Assembly (NCBI GenBank): GCA_002429115.1
Contig: DIYS01000001.1
Location: 11,041 to 75,040, forward strand
Length of the DNA: 64,000 bases
Source of the DNA: Saccharicrinis sp. UBA6048
GTDB taxonomy: Bacteria > Bacteroidota > Bacteroidia > Bacteroidales > Marinilabiliaceae
Direction of reading: 5' to 3'
A model generated the notes under the pieces. The model had not been told where the DNA came from, ran no database searches, and saw nothing but the letters and a program-made list of their open reading frames with translations. The translations under genes and the position numbers were made by a program. Position 1 is the stretch's first letter; the number at the start of each line of letters is the position of its first letter. Below, piece after piece: positions 56,907-64,000 of the stretch.

Positions 56907-57339
56907 TGTAATCCGATTTCTTTTCCATATTGGAAAGAATCTTTGCAATTGTTTCTGTCGAAAAGAATTCATACATCTGCTTACGGATAGAGCTATACTG
57001 ATCGTGCACAGGACATGCATAACCTTCTTCGCTATTGCTCTTACATGAATGCATACCAATCAGGCAGTTAGTAAATACATCCGATCCGTCGATAATTGAT
57101 ACAATATCAAACAATGAAATTTCTTCGGCAGGACGTCCGATGCTAAATCCACCATGAGGTCCTTTAGTACTCTTCAATAGCTTTTGCTTAGCCAGGCTTT
57201 GTAGTATTTTACCAAGAAATGGCGTTGGAATATCCAGCTCTTTCGATATTTGTTTGATACCAATCTTCTTCCCACCTTCATCATTTACAGCAAGATAAAT
57301 TACTGCACGGATGGCATATTTACATGTATTCGATAGCAT
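56896..57339 (-). CDS. Rrf2 family transcriptional regulator
   Basis: 147 aa. N-terminal winged HTH (ISKELDIPTPFLGKILQSLAKQKLLKSTKGPHGGFSI, split across helix and wing). Three cysteines (C92, C98, C107 approx.) in NCLIGMHSCKSNSEEGYACPVHD suit an Fe-S cluster, as in IscR/NsrR. It ends convergently with vanZ, their 3' ends overlapping by 11 bp, and lies upstream of lutB in the same direction. Confidence 0.93.
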   Translation of the reverse strand: MLSNTCKYAIRAVIYLAVNDEGGKKIGIKQISKELDIPTPFLGKILQSLAKQKLLKSTKGPHGGFSIGRPAEEISLFDIVSIIDGSDVFTNCLIGMHSCKSNSEEGYACPVHDQYSSIRKQMYEFFSTETIAKILSNMEKKSDYIKL

Positions 57340-57384
57340 TTTTATTGAGTTTGCGGCTAAGGTAAGAAAATCATTAAAAAACCT

Positions 57385-58752
57385 TTATCTCTTTTTATTC
57401 TTTTTCCACTGCTGGCTGAATGTTTTTGGTTCAAAAGCTGACAGTTTTTTGTCAGAACCAATTAATCCGGACTGAAATACCTTAGTTAGTTTTGATTTAT
57501 AATTACCCGGCAAATTCATTAAAGAACGCTTACTAAGAATATTGTACAAGGCAATGTTTGAAGCATCAGTAAGTGTGTCATTATGAACTTGTGCATCCTG
57601 CCTGTTCTTGAGTAACAGGTCAGTCAGCTTGATTTTTACAGGACATACCTCTTCACATTTTCCACACAAGGAAGAAGCAAAACTTAAGTGTTTATATTCT
57701 TTAAAATCATTTAAGTGAGGCGAAATAACAGATCCAATGGGACCGCTATATGTGGTGTTATAAGTGTAGCCACCTATATTTTTATATACCGGACATGCAT
57801 TTAAGCACGCTCCGCAACGGATACACTTTAATGCTTCTCTGTCTTTTTTATCGGAATAAATTTCTGATCGTTTGTTGTCAATCAGGAAAATAAGCATCCG
57901 ATCCGGCCCATCAGTTTCATTGGTCTTTTTCGGACCAAAAAACAAGTTGCTATACACTGTCAACTGCTGGCCGGTGCCATGTGCCGCCAGCAGTGGCCAG
58001 AATAACGGTAAGTGATCAATGCCAGGAATAACTTTTTCGATACCGGCAATAACGATGTGAAGTTTAGGAAAGGAAGCAGACAATAAAACATTCCCTTCAT
58101 TTTCGGTGACCGCAACAGCGCCTTCATTAGCACATAAAAAGTTGGCACCGGTTACACCAACATCAGCACTTACAAATTTCTTTCTAAGGTAGTGACGAAC
58201 AAAATCTGTTAATTCCTCTGCAGAAAGATTTACATCAGTATCAAAATGTTCATTGAAAAGTTCGGCAATATCCTGTTTTGACTTATGCATGGCCGGTGTA
58301 ACAATGTGGTAGGGTTTTTCACCTGCCACCTGCACAATAAATTCGCCTAAGTCAGTTTCAACAGATTCAATGCCGAGTTTATCGAGGTGCTCATTTAAAT
58401 TGACCTCCTCAGTCACCATCGATTTACTTTTTACGAGAGTTTCTACCGGTAAGTCGGAAAAAAGATGCGTCAGTTGATCAATTAAATCTGAAGTGCTTTC
58501 AGCCCAATATACTTCGGCACCATTATTAACAGCATTAGTTTCAAACTCTTCTAATAAGTAGGGCAGTCGTTTAACAACGTCGTCTTTTATAGCTGAAGCC
58601 TGCTCTTTAGCCAATGATAAATCTTTATAGCGTAATTTACCATCTGCCACAGCGGCTTCATATTTAGACATGTTAAACTGAATGATTTTACGATGTTGTA
58701 AATCATTGGCAACATGTGCTGCTTCCTTTTTAAACGACTTTGCCTTACTCAA
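57385..58752 (-). CDS. lutB: lactate utilization iron-sulfur protein LutB
   Basis: 455 aa with a TTG start (58752), no nearer ATG preceding the conserved part. N-terminal LUD domain (~50-290) and two 4Fe-4S clusters (CIRCGACLNACPV, CGKCEEVCPV). LutB works with LutA and LutC in L-lactate oxidation; lutA and lutC are not in view. It sits 17 bp after rpiB. Start choice is tentative. Confidence 0.92.
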   Translation of the reverse strand: MSKAKSFKKEAAHVANDLQHRKIIQFNMSKYEAAVADGKLRYKDLSLAKEQASAIKDDVVKRLPYLLEEFETNAVNNGAEVYWAESTSDLIDQLTHLFSDLPVETLVKSKSMVTEEVNLNEHLDKLGIESVETDLGEFIVQVAGEKPYHIVTPAMHKSKQDIAELFNEHFDTDVNLSAEELTDFVRHYLRKKFVSADVGVTGANFLCANEGAVAVTENEGNVLLSASFPKLHIVIAGIEKVIPGIDHLPLFWPLLAAHGTGQQLTVYSNLFFGPKKTNETDGPDRMLIFLIDNKRSEIYSDKKDREALKCIRCGACLNACPVYKNIGGYTYNTTYSGPIGSVISPHLNDFKEYKHLSFASSLCGKCEEVCPVKIKLTDLLLKNRQDAQVHNDTLTDASNIALYNILSKRSLMNLPGNYKSKLTKVFQSGLIGSDKKLSAFEPKTFSQQWKKNKKR

Positions 58753-58769
58753 ACAATGCTATTAACAGA

Positions 58770-59207
58770 TTATACAGGAATTTTATCAATACGGTTCTGA
58801 TGACGACCGCCTTCAAACACAGTATTAACAAACTTGTCAACAATCTTTATTGCTTCTTCAAGACTTACGTAACGACCTGGTATTGTGCATATATTAGCGT
58901 CATTATGCAGTCGCGCCATTTCAGAGATTTCAACACTCCAACACAAAGCCGCACGAATTGACTGATGCTTATTAACAGTCATGTTAATACCGTTTCCACT
59001 GCCGCAAACCGCAATACCTATTTCATACTCTTTATTCTCCACTGAGGCTGCCATCGGGTGGGCATAATCAGCATAGTCCGTACTCTCTTCTGAGTTCGTA
59101 CCGAAGTCTTTAACCTCAATGTTGTTTTCAATTAAGTAAGCTTTAATCGCTTCTTTAACCGGGTATCCGGCATGATCTGCAGCTAGTGCTATTGATTTAA
59201 AAATCAT
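58770..59207 (-). CDS. rpiB: ribose-5-phosphate isomerase B
   Basis: 145 aa from ATG 59207 (MIFKSIALAADHAGYPVKEAI); the frame opens earlier at 59306, but a TATCTTTG promoter element at 59224-59231 argues for the shorter form. CGSGNGINMTVNKH and LCWSVEISEMARLHNDANI are RpiB motifs. Interconverts ribose-5-P and ribulose-5-P. Confidence 0.97.
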   Translation of the reverse strand: MIFKSIALAADHAGYPVKEAIKAYLIENNIEVKDFGTNSEESTDYADYAHPMAASVENKEYEIGIAVCGSGNGINMTVNKHQSIRAALCWSVEISEMARLHNDANICTIPGRYVSLEEAIKIVDKFVNTVFEGGRHQNRIDKIPV

Positions 59208-59223
59208 GTTCTGTTTTTTTTTA

Positions 59224-59231
59224 CAAAGATA
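59224..59231 (-). promoter_or_regulatory. promoter -7 element of rpiB
   Basis: Minus-strand TATCTTTG matches TAnnTTTG exactly, 17 bp before the rpiB ATG. A clear -33 is not seen. Confidence 0.5.
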
Positions 59232-59668
59232 GTGATGGTTTGGGCATTTAAAAACATGTTGAAAAACCTGTTTTAATCTGTTTAAAACTTGTGAAACGAA
59301 ATACATTAAAATCTTAAAACTAAAATTGATTTTATCGGCAAAAATTACAATACAATCATGTCAACAAATAATCGTTGTTGGTAAGCCAATTATTTTAGTG
59401 TGATTTTTAAACGGTTTTAAACCCCATTTTAAACATTAACAAACAAAGAAATTATTAAATTTGAACGCTATTAACACAATGTTGAAATGATTTTAAAATA
59501 GATTAAAATCAGCAAATTAACAGGATACAAACATGTTAATAAGAAGTTAGTTTACTATTACCTAATGCTGATAACCGATAAAACAAGTTATTTTGTATAA
59601 AAAAACTAACCTTGCTAACAGGACATTATCATTACTATATTTATTAAAATTCTTTTCTATAATTAAAT
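59232..59668. other. 437-bp AT-rich gene-free region upstream of nadA
   Basis: No ORF of note. It contains TTTTAAAC three times within 30 bp (59405-59412, 59415-59422, 59427-59434) and several TTAAAATC-like words. Such AT-rich direct repeats occur in unwinding elements, and parS lies 3 kb away. No dnaA gene or good DnaA box is present, so an origin is only a possibility. Confidence 0.4.
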
Positions 59669-60664
59669 ATGAATATAAAAGATAGTTGGTTGAAAAGTGG
59701 ATTTGTGAACGAGCCGGTTCCAACTGATGTAGATATAAAGAAGGAAATAGTTCGTTTGAAGAAAGAAAAAAATGCGGTTATAATGGCGCATTTCTATCAG
59801 ACTAACGATATACAGGATATTGCCGATTTCGTTGGTGATAGTCTTGCCTTAGCCCAACAGGCGAAGCAAACAGATGCGGATATTATAATTTTAGCAGGCG
59901 TTCATTTTATGGGAGAAACCGCTAAAATATTATCTCCTGAAAAGAAAGTATTAGTGCCAGATCTAAACGCAGGATGTAGTTTAGCTGACAGCTGTCCACC
60001 TGATGCTTTCAAAACGTTTGTTGATCAGCATCCTGATCATACGGTATTGACCTATGTTAATACAACGGCTAAAATAAAGGCTCTATCTGATATTGTTGTT
60101 ACTTCAACAAATGCCAAAGTGGTGGTTGATAGTTTGCCAAAAGATGAAAAAATTATTTTTGGTCCTGACCGTAATTTGGGCAACTACTTAAATAGTATTA
60201 CCGGAAGAGACATGGTTCTTTGGGATGGCGCCTGTCATGTACATGAAAAATTCTCAGTTGAAAAAATTGTTGAATTAAAGCAAGAGCATCCGGATGCTTT
60301 GGTATTGGCTCATCCTGAATGTAAGAAACCATTATTATTATTGGCTGATTTTGTTGGTAGCACTGCTGCGTTGTTGAAACATTCAATCAGTAGCGATGCA
60401 ACAAAATTCATTGTAGCTACAGAGTCAGGTATTATTCACCAAATGAAAAAGGAGAGTCCTGATAAAACTTTTATTCCTGCACCTCCGAATGATTCAACGT
60501 GTGCTTGTAATGATTGTGAGTATATGAAGCTAAATAGTCTTGAAAAACTCTATAATGCTTTAAAATACGAATGGCCATCGATTGATGTTCCTGAATCAAT
60601 TCGAATAGATGCAGTTAAACCTATCGATAGAATGCTCGATATTTCAAAAAAAGCCAAACTTTAA
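59669..60664 (+). CDS. nadA: quinolinate synthase
   Basis: 331 aa. Three conserved Cys for the 4Fe-4S cluster are in AGCSLADSCPP, WDGACHVHEKF and ACNDCEYMKL; typical stretches AVIMAHFYQTNDIQDIADFVGDSL and ATESGIIHQM. Condenses iminoaspartate with dihydroxyacetone phosphate in NAD synthesis. nadB and nadC are not adjacent. Confidence 0.97.
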   Translation: MNIKDSWLKSGFVNEPVPTDVDIKKEIVRLKKEKNAVIMAHFYQTNDIQDIADFVGDSLALAQQAKQTDADIIILAGVHFMGETAKILSPEKKVLVPDLNAGCSLADSCPPDAFKTFVDQHPDHTVLTYVNTTAKIKALSDIVVTSTNAKVVVDSLPKDEKIIFGPDRNLGNYLNSITGRDMVLWDGACHVHEKFSVEKIVELKQEHPDALVLAHPECKKPLLLLADFVGSTAALLKHSISSDATKFIVATESGIIHQMKKESPDKTFIPAPPNDSTCACNDCEYMKLNSLEKLYNALKYEWPSIDVPESIRIDAVKPIDRMLDISKKAKL

Positions 60665-60685
60665 TATTTGAATGAACCTGACCAA

Positions 60686-61075
60686 ATGGAAAAACTAGAA
60701 CACCCTGTCTCTGTCTTGCTTGTAGAAGATAATGTGCTCAACCAGAAATTGATATTTTTGAACCTGTCGAAGTATGGGTTTAAAATTGATATTGCCAACC
60801 ATGGTAAAGAAGCTCTGGATAAATTGGATCATGGCAAATATGATTTGGTTTTAATGGATCTGATGATGCCCATTATGGATGGGTTGGAGACAACCGTTGC
60901 TATACGGGATAAGGAGAAATTAACCAAAGAGCACTTGCCAATTGTTGGTTTAACTGCTAACACCTATGACGCCGACCGTGAAAAGTGTCTGTCATATGGT
61001 ATGGACGAGTATATGACAAAACCCTTTGATCTTCAGGAATTTTTCAGGAACCTTAAGAAACTAAACATTATATAA
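60686..61075 (+). CDS. single-domain response regulator (receiver only)
   Basis: 129 aa from ATG 60686; the frame opens at a TTG at 60668. Receiver motifs: VEDN at the acidic pocket, phosphoacceptor in [14 protein letters not shown], Thr/Ser at GLTAN and KPFD Lys. No output domain, so it probably acts by protein contact, as in hybrid phosphorelays. Starts 21 bp after nadA and ends 4 bp before ruvB. Confidence 0.93.
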   Translation: MEKLEHPVSVLLVEDNVLNQKLIFLNLSKYGFKIDIANHGKEALDKLDHGKYDLVLMDLMMPIMDGLETTVAIRDKEKLTKEHLPIVGLTANTYDADREKCLSYGMDEYMTKPFDLQEFFRNLKKLNII

Positions 61076-61079
61076 TAGG

Positions 61080-62093
61080 ATGAGCTTCGACATAAGAGGA
61101 AATAATGAAACTGAGAAAGAACTGGAAAAGGCGTTAAGACCTTTGTCTTTCAACGATTTCAGAGGGCAGGATAAAATTGTCGAAAATCTGGAAATATTTG
61201 TTCAGGCAGCTAAAATGCGTGGTGATGCACTTGATCATGTTTTACTCCATGGTCCCCCTGGACTAGGTAAAACAACTTTATCCAATATAATAGCTCATCA
61301 ACTTGGTGTCGGATTTAAGTTAACGAGTGGGCCAGTATTGGATAAGCCAGGTGATCTGGCCGGTATTTTAACCAGTCTCGATGAAAACGATGTTCTTTTT
61401 ATTGATGAGATTCATCGACTAAGTCCGGTGGTGGAGGAATACCTTTACAGCGCCATGGAGGATTTCCGTATTGATATCGTCATTGATAAAGGGCCAGGTG
61501 CGAGAAGTATTCAAATTGATTTAAATCCATTTACTTTAATTGGTGCAACCACCAGAAGTGGTTTGTTAACTGCGCCTCTTCGTGCCCGCTTCGGAATCAA
61601 TAGCCACCTCGAGTATTATAATTCAGAAACTATCGCACACATTATTGAGCGTTCTGCAGATATTCTTGAAGTACGGATTCATGAGAATGCCGCCAATGAA
61701 ATTGCCCGCCGGAGCAGAGGCACCCCTCGTATAGCAAACGCATTACTTCGTAGAGTGCGAGATTTTGCACAAGTCAAAGGTAATGGAGTCATAGATCTTG
61801 ATATTAGTAAAGTGGCCTTAAATGCCCTTAATATCGATCGACACGGTCTGGATACAATGGACCATAAGATACTTCTTACGTTGATTGATAAATTTAATGG
61901 TGGCCCGGTAGGTGTTAATACCATTGCAACAGCAGTAGGTGAAGATGCCGGTACGATCGAAGAGGTTTATGAACCCTTTTTAATTATGGAGGGCTTTTTA
62001 AAACGAACACCTCGTGGCAGGATGGTGACCGCCAATGCCTACGACCATTTGGGCAGAGAAAACAATTTGAATCAAGGAACATTATTTTCATAG
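61080..62093 (+). CDS. ruvB: Holliday junction branch-migration ATPase RuvB
   Basis: 337 aa. [15 protein letters not shown], Walker [10 protein letters not shown], Walker B FIDEIHRL, sensor GATTRSGLL, and the C-terminal winged helix ([16 protein letters not shown]). It drives branch migration with RuvA. Tightly linked: 4 bp after the receiver gene, 3 bp before the flippase. Confidence 0.98.
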   Translation: MSFDIRGNNETEKELEKALRPLSFNDFRGQDKIVENLEIFVQAAKMRGDALDHVLLHGPPGLGKTTLSNIIAHQLGVGFKLTSGPVLDKPGDLAGILTSLDENDVLFIDEIHRLSPVVEEYLYSAMEDFRIDIVIDKGPGARSIQIDLNPFTLIGATTRSGLLTAPLRARFGINSHLEYYNSETIAHIIERSADILEVRIHENAANEIARRSRGTPRIANALLRRVRDFAQVKGNGVIDLDISKVALNALNIDRHGLDTMDHKILLTLIDKFNGGPVGVNTIATAVGEDAGTIEEVYEPFLIMEGFLKRTPRGRMVTANAYDHLGRENNLNQGTLFS

Positions 62094-62096
62094 TCA

Positions 62097-63560
62097 TTGA
62101 GTAAACTTAAAAAACTAGCAGGAGATACCATCATTTATGGAGTAAGCACAATATTTGGGCGCTTACTAAACTGGCTGTTGATGCCATTCTATATTCGGAC
62201 GCTTGATAATTCGGCTGATTATGGTGGTGTGGTTAATGTATATAGCTACATCGCAGTTTTTCTTGTGATTTTAACCTTTGGCTTTGAAACAGGATTTTTC
62301 CGGTTTGTTAAAACCAAAAGCCGGGATACGCTCTTAAAAACATTAGGGACAGCCGTAACTTGTGCATCTGCTGTTTTAATTCTCTTAGTTTATATTTTCA
62401 GATTACCAATCGCTGAATTTTTAGGAAGTGATTTATTAACTGACGAGCATTTTATTCTGGCAGCTATTATCGTTGGATTAGATGCAATTACAAGTATTCC
62501 CTTTGCAGCATTAAGAATTGAAAATCGTTCAAAACGCTTTGCAGGATTAAAGTTTCTCTCGGTACTATTGAATATTGGTTTTAACGTATTTTTCCTCGTT
62601 TTGTGCCCACTTTTAATACGTAATGGATATACATTTATCGAAAATATTTTCGATGCCAATAATAAGCTTATTTACGTATTTTACTCTAATCTGATTAGTT
62701 CAGCTATTATTGGTCTGATTTTAATTCCATCAATTTTCCGGAGTAAGGCAAAATTTGATTGGGAGATTTTAAAAACCGTTTCAAATTATTCCTATCCAAT
62801 TATGATTGTGGGCTTGTTTGGAATGGTGATTCAGAACATTGATAAGATTTTGATGCCTCACTTAATTACGACTGATTCCATGAAAGCTCTTGCTATATAT
62901 GGTGCGAACTATAAGATTGGTATCCTGATGGCATTGTTTATTCAATCATACCGTTTGGCTTTCGAACCATTTTTCTTTAAAGAGGGAAAAGAGAACGCTT
63001 CAAAAGAATTATATGCGCGTATACTAAAGTACTTTGTTTTGTTTGGCGTCATCATATATGTTGGCGTACTTCTGTTTATGGATCTGATAAATGTACTTTT
63101 AACACCTGATTATTATGAAGGAAATATTATCATTCCTTTTATCTTATTAGGCCAGTTATTTTTTGGTATTTATTATTCGTTATCATTGTGGTACAAACTC
63201 ACTGATAAAACGAATTATGGTGCTGTAATAAGCGCTATTGGAGCAATAACTGTAGTAATTGCTAATATTATTTTAGTTCCTGAAATTGGTTACTTAGGTG
63301 CTGCAATCAGCTCTATGTTGTGTTTTTTATTAATGATGATTCTGTCATATATTCTTGGACAAAAGTTTTATCCTGTACCCTATAAAGTTGGCCGGATTAT
63401 CATTCATATTTTATTGGCTATATTAGTTGTATATTTTACAAACATGATTACGCTGGAAAGTGGGTTGTTTTTTATCCTTATTAAAGGCACTATATTTGCT
63501 GGCTACATTGGCTTGATTGGCTTAATTGAGCGTAAAGATTTTATAAAAATATTAAGATGA
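62097..63560 (+). CDS. polysaccharide (O-antigen type) flippase, MOP superfamily
   Basis: 487 aa with 12-14 membrane segments. Start is TTG 62097 ([35 protein letters not shown]), typical of Wzx-like polysaccharide biosynthesis proteins. It moves lipid-linked sugars across the inner membrane. No glycosyltransferase cluster follows in the window. The stop overlaps the dut start. Confidence 0.92.
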   Translation: MSKLKKLAGDTIIYGVSTIFGRLLNWLLMPFYIRTLDNSADYGGVVNVYSYIAVFLVILTFGFETGFFRFVKTKSRDTLLKTLGTAVTCASAVLILLVYIFRLPIAEFLGSDLLTDEHFILAAIIVGLDAITSIPFAALRIENRSKRFAGLKFLSVLLNIGFNVFFLVLCPLLIRNGYTFIENIFDANNKLIYVFYSNLISSAIIGLILIPSIFRSKAKFDWEILKTVSNYSYPIMIVGLFGMVIQNIDKILMPHLITTDSMKALAIYGANYKIGILMALFIQSYRLAFEPFFFKEGKENASKELYARILKYFVLFGVIIYVGVLLFMDLINVLLTPDYYEGNIIIPFILLGQLFFGIYYSLSLWYKLTDKTNYGAVISAIGAITVVIANIILVPEIGYLGAAISSMLCFLLMMILSYILGQKFYPVPYKVGRIIIHILLAILVVYFTNMITLESGLFFILIKGTIFAGYIGLIGLIERKDFIKILR

Positions 63561-63994
63561 CAAGTGTAAAAATTATTAATAAAGGTAAGCACGAGCTGCC
63601 TTCTTATAGTACTGCTCATTCGGCAGGAATGGATTTAAGAGCTAATATTGATGGAGCAATTACCTTAAAACCTTTACATCGAGTATTAATTCCAACAGGA
63701 TTATTTATTGAATTACCTGAAGGTCATGAAGCCCAAATTCGTCCAAGAAGTGGATTAGCTGCCAAGCATGGAATCACCGTTCTTAACACGCCTGGAACCA
63801 TTGATGCCGATTATCGTGGCGAAATAAAAGTGATCCTTGTTAACTTATCTAATGACGATTTTATCATTAACGATGGCGAACGTATTTGTCAGATGGTAAT
63901 TGCTGAATATGTAAAAGTTGAGCTTGAGCAAGTTGAAATATTAGAGGAGTCGGATAGAGGTGCAGGTGGTTTTGGTCATACAGGAACTAATTAA
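63557..63994 (+). CDS. dut: dUTP diphosphatase
   Basis: 145 aa, complete. All five motifs are visible: [41 protein letters not shown] and [10 protein letters not shown]. Hydrolyses dUTP to dUMP, as a trimer. Starts inside the last codons of the flippase gene (ATGA overlap). Confidence 0.98.
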   Translation: MTSVKIINKGKHELPSYSTAHSAGMDLRANIDGAITLKPLHRVLIPTGLFIELPEGHEAQIRPRSGLAAKHGITVLNTPGTIDADYRGEIKVILVNLSNDDFIINDGERICQMVIAEYVKVELEQVEILEESDRGAGGFGHTGTN

Positions 63995-64000
63995 TAACCT

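Noticed and set aside
59232..59668. Definite oriC
   Set aside because: No dnaA gene, no consensus DnaA boxes, and GC skew could not be computed here; kept only as a low-interest possibility.

Overview
The window reads as a piece of a Bacteroidota chromosome, most likely a marine or sediment Bacteroidales/Marinilabiliales-type anaerobe or facultative anaerobe. The assignment rests on a PorZ-like type IX secretion protein with a C-terminal sorting domain, promoters of the TTTG / TAnnTTTG type, a FecR/ECF sigma pair with an STN-domain protein, SIMPL, DUF5777-like and LA_2272-like surface proteins, few Shine-Dalgarno sites, and low to moderate GC. No rRNA, tRNA, IS element or CRISPR array was recognised.

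Layout. 1-7.7 kb: porZ (5' end outside the window), a large membrane-anchored propeller protein, a Gfo/Idh/MocA oxidoreductase, a GNAT-like protein and a SIMPL protein. 7.8-14.3 kb: a Cys-rich lipoprotein, then an ECF sigma factor followed by three transcription units. Each unit begins with the same promoter-like motif, GGGGTA-N15-GTCAT: fecR plus an STN/surface-repeat protein, a lipid A-type acyltransferase, and a second surface-repeat protein. 14.3-20.6 kb: an AI-2E family transporter, a 266-bp MITE-like element, a TonB-dependent receptor with a small His-containing exported protein, a short new ORF with its own promoter, and a helical protein of unknown function.

20.6-31.2 kb: ten minus-strand genes that look like one envelope redox/iron operon. 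It holds two porin-like barrels, an imelysin lipoprotein, a di-heme DUF1111 protein, two CxxCH lipoproteins, a DUF5777-like barrel and an exported protein with an FMN-attachment-like motif. It also holds, unexpectedly, a DAHP synthase and a tandem RidA/chorismatase-like protein, which suggests that a chorismate-derived small molecule belongs to the system. 31.5-37.3 kb: M3 peptidase, lipA-lipB, recJ. 38-44 kb: a type I secretion set (ABC, HlyD, TolC) whose ATPase motifs are degenerate, and a hemerythrin/LuxR regulator pair. 44.3-50.8 kb: a Na/Pi symporter, then metY and hom preceded by a 33-codon leader peptide ending in a Met/Cys run, a HutD-like protein and a small protein followed by a 21-bp phased degenerate repeat array.

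51.3-54.2 kb: an AT-rich accessory block of three exported proteins ending in four consecutive perfect hairpins of REP type. 54.2-64 kb: housekeeping genes (CDF transporter, hemW, vanZ, Rrf2 regulator, lutB, rpiB, nadA, a receiver-domain protein, ruvB, an O-antigen-type flippase, dut). A perfect 16-bp parS palindrome and two DnaA-box-like sequences lie between hemW and vanZ, so this end of the window is probably close to the chromosome origin.
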